A stretch of DNA of 5,120 nt. Origin: Labilithrix luteola (GTDB lineage: Bacteria > Myxococcota_A > Polyangia > Polyangiales > Polyangiaceae). Position 1 is the first letter of the stretch, and each line of letters starts with the position of its first letter. The position numbers were made by a program, and so were the translations under genes. The stretch is taken from positions 1 to 5,120 of the forward strand of contig JAMFST010000535.1 in the NCBI GenBank assembly GCA_026225435.1, written 5' to 3'. Of the stretch, positions 1 to 5,120 are shown in pieces. The notes beneath the pieces are model-generated. The model did no database searches. It saw nothing but the letters and a program-made list of their open reading frames with translations, and was not told the origin of the DNA.

Positions 1-750
1 CTCGATTCCGGGCCTCCCACCGCCGCCGCGCAGGCGCACGCCGACGACATGGCCGCGCACGGCTACCTCGGGCACTGGGGGACGGACGGCTCGGTCCCGG
101 AGTCGCGCCTCACCGCCGCCGGGGGCAGCGGCATGGACCTCGAGAACGCCCTCTGCTTCACCGACGAGGTGGCCCGCCCGGTCGATCCCGCCGCGCGCAT
201 CGACCCGCGGGAGCTCGACAAGGCCGAGGCGATGTTCTTCCACGAGGTGCCGCCGAACGACGGCCACCGCAAGAACATCCTCCGCCCCTGGCACGTCCAC
301 GTGGGCATCGGCATCGCCCAGCCGCGGGCGACCCCTGGCGAGATCGCCGGGCCTTGCGTCGCCGAGGAGCTGGTCGACGACTACGGCACCTACGGCGCGC
401 TCCCCGCGCGCGCGCGGCTCGGCGATAGCGTGCACGTCGAAGGGGAGGTGCACGGCGCGCCGACCTTCGCCGGCGTCGGCCTGGCGCGCACCGACGTGCC
501 CGCGCCCCTGTCGGTCCACGACGCGAACGCGCGGCGCAGCTACCCGGTCCCCACGCCCTACGCCACCTACTGGCCGCACGGGTTCCGTACGCCCAAGGAG
601 GTCGCGGTGACAAATGGGCATTTCACCATCGATCTCCCGCTCTCCGACCAGGGCAAGCCGGGGCTCTACGAGGTCAGCGTCTGGGGCCGCTTCCCCGAGA
701 CGAGCGATCTGCAGATCATCTCGCTGCGGACCATCAACGTCACGCGATGA
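1..750 (+). CDS. Secreted CAP (SCP/PR1-like) domain protein, 3' part only
   Basis: The frame is open from the first base, so the true start lies upstream; the visible part is 249 residues and ends at TGA 748-750. The first ~107 residues read as a CAP domain. They contain an AQAHADDMAAHGYLGH segment, a Glu-Asn pair near residues 48-49 (usual GEN box, here LEN) and the hallmark GHRKNIL near 88-94, followed by VHVGIGIA. His25, Glu48, Glu82 and His89 are the likely cavity His/Glu tetrad. Residues ~115-249 form a second, beta-rich region with GDSVHVEGEV, GVGLAR, and PGLYEVSVWGRF near the end, resembling an Ig-like or transthyretin-like fold. CAP proteins are normally secreted or envelope proteins of varied, often unknown function. 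The signal peptide would be in the missing part. Cys52 and Cys119 could pair. The family call is firm; the role is unknown. Confidence 0.85.
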   Translation, partial: LDSGPPTAAAQAHADDMAAHGYLGHWGTDGSVPESRLTAAGGSGMDLENALCFTDEVARPVDPAARIDPRELDKAEAMFFHEVPPNDGHRKNILRPWHVHVGIGIAQPRATPGEIAGPCVAEELVDDYGTYGALPARARLGDSVHVEGEVHGAPTFAGVGLARTDVPAPLSVHDANARRSYPVPTPYATYWPHGFRTPKEVAVTNGHFTIDLPLSDQGKPGLYEVSVWGRFPETSDLQIISLRTINVTR

Positions 751-777
751 GCTGCGGTCGCACGGTGCGGGTCGCTG

Positions 778-2424
778 TCACTTGCTGGCGGCGTTGACGG
801 TCCCATCGAGATCGCCGGTGCCGACCATCGGCGTGTTGATCTGGCTGACCCAGTTGCCGGCGAAGCTCACCGGCTGCGCCGCATCGCCGACGGCGGCCAC
901 ACCGCTGGCGACCAGCGCCACCTGGGTGACCTGGTCGTCGGTCTCCGAGGCGTTGCCCGCGCGGATCCACATCGCCTCGAGCGCGGCGCTGCACAGCATG
1001 GCGGTGCAGTCCGCGGAGCAACCGGGGTAGCTGTCGCCACCGCTCGTGAGCGACGTCGCCAGGCCGGTGCAGTCGATGCCGCCCGCCGTGGTCGCCATGG
1101 CCAGCGTGCCGGGGATGTCGGTGCTGCCGCTGCTGGTGACCGCGACGGCGGCCAGCGTGGCCGAGGCCTGCACGAAGAAGGCGCCGGAGAGCTGCACGTT
1201 GTCATGCGCGTCGGCCGTCCAGGCGAACGCGGCGGGGGCGAGCCAGCCGGCGGCGCTGGCCGGCACTCCGTCCACCGTCGACGGGCTCACCTGGGCGGTC
1301 CCGTTGCTCGCCTGGGCGAGACCGAAGACGATGGGCCCGAGCGCATTGGGGATCGCAGCGTCGAGCACGGCGGTCACCTGGGCAGTCAGGCTCGACGCGG
1401 GCATCACCAACGACGCGAGGTGTGCGCCGAGCCAGGTGGCGGTGGTCGCGTCCCAGCCGAGGCTGGTGCGCTGCGAGGCAAAGTCTGCCTGGTTCGCTAT
1501 CGGCACCTGGGCGGTCATCTCGTCGAGCAGCGCAGCCTCGTCGGTCTCGTTCGCGTTCATCTCGCGGTCGAAGAACGCCTTGATGGCGGCGTCGCGCCCT
1601 TCGCCCATCACCGAGGTCCAGTACGCGAGCTCCGGGCTCCCCGGCGCGGCGACCGGGGTGAGCGTGACCACCAGGTTGGTCGCCGACAGCGCCATGGGCA
1701 GATCGTAGATGGGCAGGTCGAGCTCCTGCGCCTTGCCAGTGGCGAGGACGCCGGCGTCGATGCACCCCGAGGCGTAGTGCCCGATGCGGCCGTAGATGGC
1801 GATGTTGGCGCCGGCGGGCACCTCGTCCAGCGTCAGCTCGGAGCCGGGCAGGCCCGAGGCGTTGATGACTGCGTCGTTGAGCGGCGTCGCCGTGAGCAGC
1901 GCGCAGGTGGTGTTGATGAAGGCGCTCGCCACCACCGGGCCGACGGTGCGCACCCCGCTGTAGGTGGGGTGGATGCCGACCGAGGTGTAGCCGGCCGCGC
2001 TGACGTCGACCGCGAGATCGGCGGTGGCGCCGCTGGCGCTGCGGGCGTGGATGCCGAAGGTGGTGGCCATCGAGGGGGTGCGGACCACCACGGCGGCGAC
2101 GCCGGCGGTGGCGATGACAGAGGCGTCGGCGAGCGAGGCGTCCCCGTAGTCACCGTCGAGCGAGAGCGAGATGGCGCCGGTGACGTCGGCGTCCAGATTG
2201 ATGCTGACCGTGCTCGCCGGCGACGCTTCCAGGATCTCGGGCGCGTCGAAGCGCATCGTCCCGGCGTCCGCGGTCACGCCGGCGTCCAGGGTCGAGCCCA
2301 GGATGCTCGGCGCGCCGTTGCTGCCGCTGCCACAGCTCAGCGCGAGCGAGGTCAACGCGGCCGCCGCGCAGGCCGCGGACGACGATGCACCCGGCGAGCG
2401 TCGCCGGGTCGAAGCAAAGATCAT
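778..2424 (-). CDS. Predicted large lipoprotein of unknown function
   Basis: A 548-residue protein starting at ATG 2424-2422. This start is preferred over one 42 codons upstream because it puts an Arg-rich n-region (TRRRS), an Ala/Leu core and an ALSC lipobox-like site (lipidated Cys31) at the N-terminus; the longer form would bury this and overlap the neighbour. The mature part is Ala/Thr/Ser/Gly-rich and looks mostly beta, with a more helical middle (residues ~275-375, with charged stretches such as IKAFFDREMNANETDEAALL). Besides Cys31 there are six mature cysteines: 174, 221, and a cluster at 452, 469, 473 and 478 around YPGCSADCTAMLCSA, so three disulfides are possible. I recognise no enzymatic motif or named family. 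It lies 47 bp after the TPR gene and may be the last gene of that operon or be expressed on its own. No Shine-Dalgarno sequence precedes the ATG. Coding on this strand is well supported; the opposite-strand frames are Arg/Gly-rich shadows. Confidence 0.78.
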   Translation of the reverse strand: MIFASTRRRSPGASSSAACAAAALTSLALSCGSGSNGAPSILGSTLDAGVTADAGTMRFDAPEILEASPASTVSINLDADVTGAISLSLDGDYGDASLADASVIATAGVAAVVVRTPSMATTFGIHARSASGATADLAVDVSAAGYTSVGIHPTYSGVRTVGPVVASAFINTTCALLTATPLNDAVINASGLPGSELTLDEVPAGANIAIYGRIGHYASGCIDAGVLATGKAQELDLPIYDLPMALSATNLVVTLTPVAAPGSPELAYWTSVMGEGRDAAIKAFFDREMNANETDEAALLDEMTAQVPIANQADFASQRTSLGWDATTATWLGAHLASLVMPASSLTAQVTAVLDAAIPNALGPIVFGLAQASNGTAQVSPSTVDGVPASAAGWLAPAAFAWTADAHDNVQLSGAFFVQASATLAAVAVTSSGSTDIPGTLAMATTAGGIDCTGLATSLTSGGDSYPGCSADCTAMLCSAALEAMWIRAGNASETDDQVTQVALVASGVAAVGDAAQPVSFAGNWVSQINTPMVGTGDLDGTVNAASK

Positions 2425-2440
2425 GGCGGTACTATACCGC
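2425..2440 (-). promoter_or_regulatory. Possible leaderless promoter: -10 hexamer inside a palindrome
   Basis: On the minus strand, TATAGT (2436-2431, five of six matches to the TATAAT consensus) ends 6 bp before the lipoprotein ATG, so transcription would begin at or next to the A of the start codon. The hexamer sits in the inverted repeat GCGGTA-TAG-TACCGC (2440-2426; 6-bp arms, 3-bp centre). The site is notably AT-rich for this DNA. No recognisable -35 hexamer was found about 17 bp upstream, and no Shine-Dalgarno precedes the ATG, which fits leaderless initiation. The palindrome could be an operator over the -10, or, in a read-through transcript, a small hairpin against the start codon. 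Confidence 0.4.
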
Positions 2441-2449
2441 GGCTCGGGG

Positions 2450-2467
2450 CCCGCGCCTGGACGCGGG
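2450..2467 (-). other. Short GC-rich stem-loop between TPR and lipoprotein genes
   Basis: Minus-strand CCCGCG-TCCAGG-CGCGGG forms a perfect 6-bp stem with a 6-nt loop, beginning 4 bp after the TPR gene stop codon. There is no following T-tract, so it is not a convincing intrinsic terminator. It could slow 3' decay of the upstream message or be chance in GC-rich DNA. Confidence 0.3.
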
Positions 2468-2471
2468 TGAT

Positions 2472-3383
2472 TCACCGAGTCTCGTCGCGCATGGCGTCGG
2501 ACCAGTCGACCGCGCACTCCGAGCGCAGGGCCTCCGAAGGGCCGACGCACCCGAGCCGGTCGACGACCGGACCGATGAGCAGGTACTCGCCGCGGCTGAG
2601 AAAATCGAAGTCCTGCCGCCAGCGGGTCTCGACCCGCTTCATCGCTCGCTCCGCCTCGTCGCGCTGCGCCGTCCCTTCGAGCGAGGCGAGGCGCGTGGCG
2701 ATCTGGTCGCGCGTCTTGGGATCGTCGGTGAGCGCATAGCTGCGGCGCAGGCCGTCGATCGCCGCTGCGCGTGCCCCGTTGCGGTCGAGCATGGTGGCGA
2801 CCGAGAGGATGCGCGAGGTGTCGCCGCCCAGCTCCACGCCTCGCACCATGAGCCGCGCCCCCTCGGCCTGGAGCGAGTCGCGCTGGTTGTCAGGCATCAC
2901 CGAGACCGCCGTGAACGCGAGGAACTGCCCGTACTGCAGCCACAGCGGACCATCGAAGGGGCGCGCGGCGAACGCGCGGTTCATATACACGCGGATGGTG
3001 GCGACGTCGTTCGCGTCGGCAACTCCGCCCGGGTGGTAGAAGAGCAGCGTGTCGGCGTAGCGGTAGGCGGGGCGGTAGTCCGGCTCGAGGACCAGGATCG
3101 CGTCGAGGTAGTGCGTGACGTCGGGGAAGCGGCTCTTCTCCTCGAAATGCGTCCCGTAGCCGACGAGCATGCGCGCCCAGAGCAGGTCGACCGCGGCGCT
3201 GCGGTAGCCGAGGGTCACCGCCCGCAGCTCGTCGGGCGGCGGCAGGGCGTAGAGGTCGTCGCGCTCCTTCACCAGGTGCGTCGTGCGGGCGAGCGCCGGT
3301 TGCACCCGGCCGATGCCGAGGAGCGCGAGCGCCGTCAGCACCGCCACCAGCAACTGCCCCGCAGTCGTCGCGCGCGCGCTCAT
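2472..3383 (-). CDS. Exported TPR-like helical repeat protein in prepilin operon
   Basis: A 303-residue protein. Residues ~9-27 form a hydrophobic signal or anchor segment (QLLVAVLTALALLGIG), with a possible signal-peptidase site after QPALA (residue 32), so it probably acts in the periplasm or at the outer face of the inner membrane. A PPPDELRAVTLGYRSAAVDL block (~48-67) leads into LLWARMLVGYGTHF (~67-80), then helical repeats of TPR type (LDAILVLEPDYRPAYRYADT; MNRAFAARPFDGPLWLQYGQ). The middle reads AARLM/ATMLDRNG-like and RRSYALTDDP, typical of solvent-exposed TPR helices. The tail (RGEYLLIGPVVDRLGC...SEC) carries two cysteines. The ATG shares ATGA with the stop of the upstream prepilin gene and has a GGAGGT Shine-Dalgarno, so translation is probably coupled. 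TPR proteins are usually scaffolds; by context this one may help pilin or pseudopilin assembly. That role is inference. Confidence 0.8.
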   Translation of the reverse strand: MSARATTAGQLLVAVLTALALLGIGRVQPALARTTHLVKERDDLYALPPPDELRAVTLGYRSAAVDLLWARMLVGYGTHFEEKSRFPDVTHYLDAILVLEPDYRPAYRYADTLLFYHPGGVADANDVATIRVYMNRAFAARPFDGPLWLQYGQFLAFTAVSVMPDNQRDSLQAEGARLMVRGVELGGDTSRILSVATMLDRNGARAAAIDGLRRSYALTDDPKTRDQIATRLASLEGTAQRDEAERAMKRVETRWRQDFDFLSRGEYLLIGPVVDRLGCVGPSEALRSECAVDWSDAMRDETR

Positions 3384-3988
3384 TCGACCTCCGCCTCGAC
3401 GTACATCTCCGGGTCGACCTGGAGCGGTCCGCTGCCGGGGGCGGCACTCCCGGCTGCAGCTGGCTGGCTATGGATCTCGAAGCTGCTGGTCACGCCATCG
3501 CCGTCGAGATCCCCGTGCGACGCCGCCTTGAACGACGGGTGGAGGATGGGCGCCGGCGGAGCTGCCGGCGGCGGCGTCCCGACCCCCGCGAACGCCGTGG
3601 GGCCGGAGACCCGCGGGACCTGCGCCGTGGTGGTGTCGTCGAAGACGAAGGAGAACGCGTGCGGCGCGCCGTTCTCGGTCGGATGGAAGCCGAGCGCGCG
3701 CCAGGTGGGCGACTCCCAGGTCCCCGGCGGATCGACCACCCGCTGTCCGCGCGGAACGTCGGCCGGGGTGAGCGGCGCGCTCGGAGGCACCGGCTTCCCC
3801 TCGGCCACCAGTGTGCACGCGGCCGCGCCGATCCTCCCGAGCCCGTCGACCGGCTCGACCAGCTTGGACGACACCAGGTTGCGCACGAAGGCGGGCAGGG
3901 CGATGGCCGCCACCGACAGCGCCAGCGACAGCCCGATGGCGGCCTCGACCAGCGTGATCCCGCGGTTCGCCGCGCGCCTCGCCCTCAC
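3380..3988 (-). CDS. Prepilin with C-terminal DLDGDG loop and Pro-rich insert
   Basis: A 202-residue type IV pilin-like or pseudopilin-like precursor with a GTG start (3988-3986). The class III signal is clear: a short basic leader MRARRAANRG, cleavage after Gly10, then ITLVEAAIGLSLALSVAAIA with Glu at mature position 5. Such proteins are cleaved and N-methylated by prepilin peptidase and polymerise through this helix. The globular part has SPTWRALGF (93-101), AFSFVFDD (111-118), a Pro/Ala-rich insert (~138-149) and HGDLDGDG (158-165). DLDGDGVTSSFE matches the ligand spacing of an EF-hand loop (Asp160, Asp162, Asp164, Glu171), suggesting calcium binding. The C-terminus is acidic. It follows the other prepilin by 4 bp, with GAGGAG 7 nt before the GTG. 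Pilus versus type II secretion use cannot be told from sequence alone. Confidence 0.88.
   Translation of the reverse strand: MRARRAANRGITLVEAAIGLSLALSVAAIALPAFVRNLVSSKLVEPVDGLGRIGAAACTLVAEGKPVPPSAPLTPADVPRGQRVVDPPGTWESPTWRALGFHPTENGAPHAFSFVFDDTTTAQVPRVSGPTAFAGVGTPPPAAPPAPILHPSFKAASHGDLDGDGVTSSFEIHSQPAAAGSAAPGSGPLQVDPEMYVEAEVE
3387..3392 (-). promoter_or_regulatory. Shine-Dalgarno of the TPR gene
   Basis: Minus-strand GGAGGT lies 3 nt before the ATG at 3383-3381 and within the last codons of the upstream prepilin gene. The short spacing and the ATGA overlap favour re-initiation by ribosomes that have just finished the prepilin. Confidence 0.6.
3495..3519. repeat. Diverged direct repeat, copy 1 (encodes HGDLDGDG)
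   Basis: This 25-bp stretch matches 4102-4126 at 22 of 25 positions. It encodes the HGDLDGDG segment of the second prepilin. It is better explained by common descent of the two prepilin genes, or selection on the loop, than by a mobile repeat. Confidence 0.6.
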
Positions 3989-3992
3989 CTGA

Positions 3993-4592
3993 TCACTCCT
4001 CGGGTTCGATCTTCTCCATCGCCGGCGCCACCTTGGCGTGGAACGTCGCGTCGGGCGAGACCTTCAAGCGGAACGTGGAGCGCGCTCCGGTGGGCTCGAA
4101 CCCATCCCCGTCCAGATCGCCGTGCGCCGTCACCACGGCGAACGCGTTCAACCCCGTCCCCTGCGAGTCGAAGCTGTACGCGTAGTTCTGCGGTTGGGTG
4201 ATGGTGAATCGGAGCTCGCGCCACGGGGATCCCTGCCAGTCGGCCAGGGCGCTCTGGTACTTCGTCCCGCTCACCGACGCCACGTCCGCGGGCACGGAGG
4301 CCTTGGACGGGGGCGGGAAGTGACGCATGGCCTTGGCCGCCTCCGGCGTGGTCCCGGCCGGCTGCTCCGCGTCGGAGGCGTCGTAATAGGCGGCGGCCGC
4401 GGCCGCGAGCGACTCGACCGTCCCTTCCGCCTCGAGCGTCTTGGAATGACGCACGTACTTGGACAGGCCGTACATCGCGATGGCGCTGAGGATGGCCACC
4501 AGGGCCACGGCGTTCATCAGCTCGAGGAGCGTGAAGCCGCGCCGGGCGAAGCCGCGAGTGCGACGAGAGGATCGAGCGAGGGGCGCAGGCAC
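3993..4592 (-). CDS. PilA-like prepilin, first gene of the minus-strand operon
   Basis: A 199-residue precursor with a GTG start (4592-4590). A 19-residue Arg-rich leader ends in FARRG, followed by the mature N-terminus FTLLELMNAVALVAILSAIA with Glu at position 5 (Glu24), a textbook type IV pilin or pseudopilin helix. The next helix (SKYVRHSKTLEAEGTVESLA, then an Ala run and YYDASD) resembles the PilA layout. The globular part has SPWRELRF (122-129), YAYSFDS (137-143) and AHGDLDGDG (156-164), the last followed by a 5-residue longer link before STF than in the neighbouring prepilin. Role: a fibre subunit inserted in the inner membrane and processed by prepilin peptidase. No Shine-Dalgarno precedes the GTG, and the start lies only 2 bp from the divergent gene's ATG, so start choice is the weak point. 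It is the first of three closely linked genes. Confidence 0.88.
   Translation of the reverse strand: MPAPLARSSRRTRGFARRGFTLLELMNAVALVAILSAIAMYGLSKYVRHSKTLEAEGTVESLAAAAAAYYDASDAEQPAGTTPEAAKAMRHFPPPSKASVPADVASVSGTKYQSALADWQGSPWRELRFTITQPQNYAYSFDSQGTGLNAFAVVTAHGDLDGDGFEPTGARSTFRLKVSPDATFHAKVAPAMEKIEPEE
3996..4001 (-). promoter_or_regulatory. Shine-Dalgarno deciding the GTG start of the second prepilin
   Basis: Minus-strand GAGGAG sits 7 nt before GTG 3988-3986 and encodes the final Glu-Glu of the preceding prepilin. The good spacing supports the GTG start, and there is no other start between this site and the class III signal. Confidence 0.7.
4102..4126. repeat. Diverged direct repeat, copy 2 (encodes HGDLDGDG)
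   Basis: The partner of 3495-3519 in the first prepilin gene. The three differing bases are all G/C swaps that leave the encoded loop unchanged, which points to purifying selection on the protein motif. Confidence 0.6.
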
Positions 4593-4594
4593 GA

Positions 4595-5120
4595 ATGGGG
4601 AGCGAAGATATCCTGGTTCTTCGTCGGAACGCGAGCGGGCGCTATGGTGTCCGTGGCGTTCCTTTGCCCCTCGACCCGTCCCGACCGAGCCTTTCCCTGT
4701 TTCGACGCGGCCGACGCGTCGCAGCGCGGGTTGCGGCGCCCGTGGTGGGGGTCCTGGCGCTCGGGCTCGTGGTGGCCGTCGTCCCCCTGCGCGACCGCTG
4801 CGAGGCGCCGGCCACTCAGAATTCGGTCGTCGCCAAGGGGCCGGTCGAGCGGCGCGAGGACGGCAGCTGCATCCTCCACGTCAAGCCTGCCGACACGAGC
4901 CTCGATCCCTCGACCTGCGCCCAGCTGCGCTGCGAGCCGGGTCTCCTCTCGGTGCTCTCTCACGCCCGCCTCGGCCTCCTCGCTCTCCTGGCGCTCGTCA
5001 CCTTCGCCGGCACGCTCCTGGGGACGCTGCGCTGGTACGCGGTCCTCGCACTCTCGGGCTTCCGTCGCTCCTTCGGCTGGACCTGGCGGACGGTGCTCGC
5101 GGCGCAGGCCGGCGCGCTGC
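4595..5120 (+). CDS. Membrane flippase-like protein (LPG synthase TM family), 5' part
   Basis: The frame starts at ATG 4595-4597 and runs open to the window edge (175 codons, no stop). After a basic N-terminal stretch (RRGRRVAARVAA, ~37-48) comes a membrane segment (~49-65, PVVGVLALGLVVAVVPL). Next is an extracytoplasmic loop of about 58 residues starting RDRC, with four cysteines (69, 92, 108, 113). A second membrane segment follows (~126-155), containing GTLRWYAVLALSGFRRSF. The RW-x-x-x-L-x-x-x-G-F-x-x-SF pattern after the second segment resembles the lysylphosphatidylglycerol synthase transmembrane/AglD-like family, whose members are proposed lipid-linked substrate flippases or synthases. 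A GAGGGG 11 nt upstream (4578-4583) is a weak Shine-Dalgarno. TTG 4664 or GTG 4742 are alternative starts that would free space from the divergent prepilin. Coding is well supported; family assignment is moderate because most of the protein is missing. Confidence 0.68.
   Translation, partial: MGSEDILVLRRNASGRYGVRGVPLPLDPSRPSLSLFRRGRRVAARVAAPVVGVLALGLVVAVVPLRDRCEAPATQNSVVAKGPVERREDGSCILHVKPADTSLDPSTCAQLRCEPGLLSVLSHARLGLLALLALVTFAGTLLGTLRWYAVLALSGFRRSFGWTWRTVLAAQAGAL

Noticed and set aside
759..769. Small inverted repeat CGCAC-G-GTGCG between the convergent genes
   Set aside because: The stem is too short (4 bp with a workable loop) and has no T-tract, so it is not a credible terminator.
738..826. 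GDLDG near the lipoprotein C-terminus compared with the prepilin DLDGDG loops
   Set aside because: It lacks the third Asp and the flanking His and S-x-F context, and its position differs, so coincidence is more likely than homology.
1204..2739. Long plus-strand open frame (511 codons) opposite the lipoprotein gene
   Set aside because: Its product is Arg/Gly/Ala-rich low-complexity sequence with no recognisable motif, typical of antisense shadows in GC-rich DNA, and it conflicts with a convincing lipoprotein and TPR gene.
2385..3992. Long plus-strand open frame (535 codons) across the TPR and second prepilin genes
   Set aside because: The composition is shadow-like and the minus strand carries clear class III signal, TPR and Shine-Dalgarno evidence here.
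4387..4411. GCGGCC tandem run in the first prepilin gene
   Set aside because: It encodes an ordinary poly-Ala helix segment; no sign of a functional or mobile repeat.
4639..4652. GG-N10-GC spacing on the minus strand upstream of the prepilin, as for sigma-54 promoters
   Set aside because: Only the GG and GC dinucleotides fit; the rest of the TGGCACG...TTGCW consensus is absent, and such pairs are expected by chance at this GC content.
4517..4963. Minus-strand open frame (148 codons) opposite the flippase-like gene
   Set aside because: It overlaps the prepilin start in another frame and covers sequence whose plus strand encodes well-formed membrane segments and the RWYAVLALSGF motif.

Overview
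The window is very GC-rich, tightly packed bacterial DNA. It carries exported lipoprotein, prepilin and CAP-type genes of a kind common in Myxococcota and related former Deltaproteobacteria. That placement is inferred from base composition and protein style; no rRNA or marker gene is present. I see no tRNA, rRNA, CRISPR array, insertion sequence or phage gene, and there is no gene-free stretch longer than about 50 bases.

Layout. Positions 1-750 (+) hold the 3' part of a gene for a secreted CAP (SCP/PR1-like) protein with a beta-rich C-terminal domain. It converges, with a 27-bp gap, on a long minus-strand cluster. Read in transcription order (right to left), the cluster is: a PilA-like prepilin (4592-3993, GTG start); a second prepilin (3988-3380, GTG start, strong Shine-Dalgarno, 4-bp gap); an exported TPR-like helical protein (3383-2472, ATGA overlap with the previous stop); and, after 47 bp, a large predicted lipoprotein (2424-778). 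On the other side of the prepilins, 4595 to the window edge (+) is the 5' part of a membrane protein that looks like the lysylphosphatidylglycerol-synthase-type flippase family. It has no stop inside the window.

How the genes may work together. The spacing of the two prepilins and the TPR protein argues for one transcript and coupled translation. The prepilins share an N-terminal class III signal plus a WR-x-L-x-F / aromatic-S-F / HGDLDGDG C-terminal layout, so they look like ancient duplicates building a calcium-binding pilus-like or pseudopilus-like structure. The TPR protein is a candidate periplasmic partner. The lipoprotein may be co-transcribed, but it also has a possible promoter of its own: a TATAGT hexamer inside a 15-bp palindrome, 6 bp before the ATG, which would give a leaderless mRNA. 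No pilus motor, secretin or prepilin peptidase gene is in view, so the machinery would have to be encoded elsewhere.

The most noteworthy points are the paired DLDGDG prepilins with their linked TPR gene, the possible leaderless and palindrome-controlled lipoprotein start, and two divergent start codons only 2 bp apart at 4590-4597.
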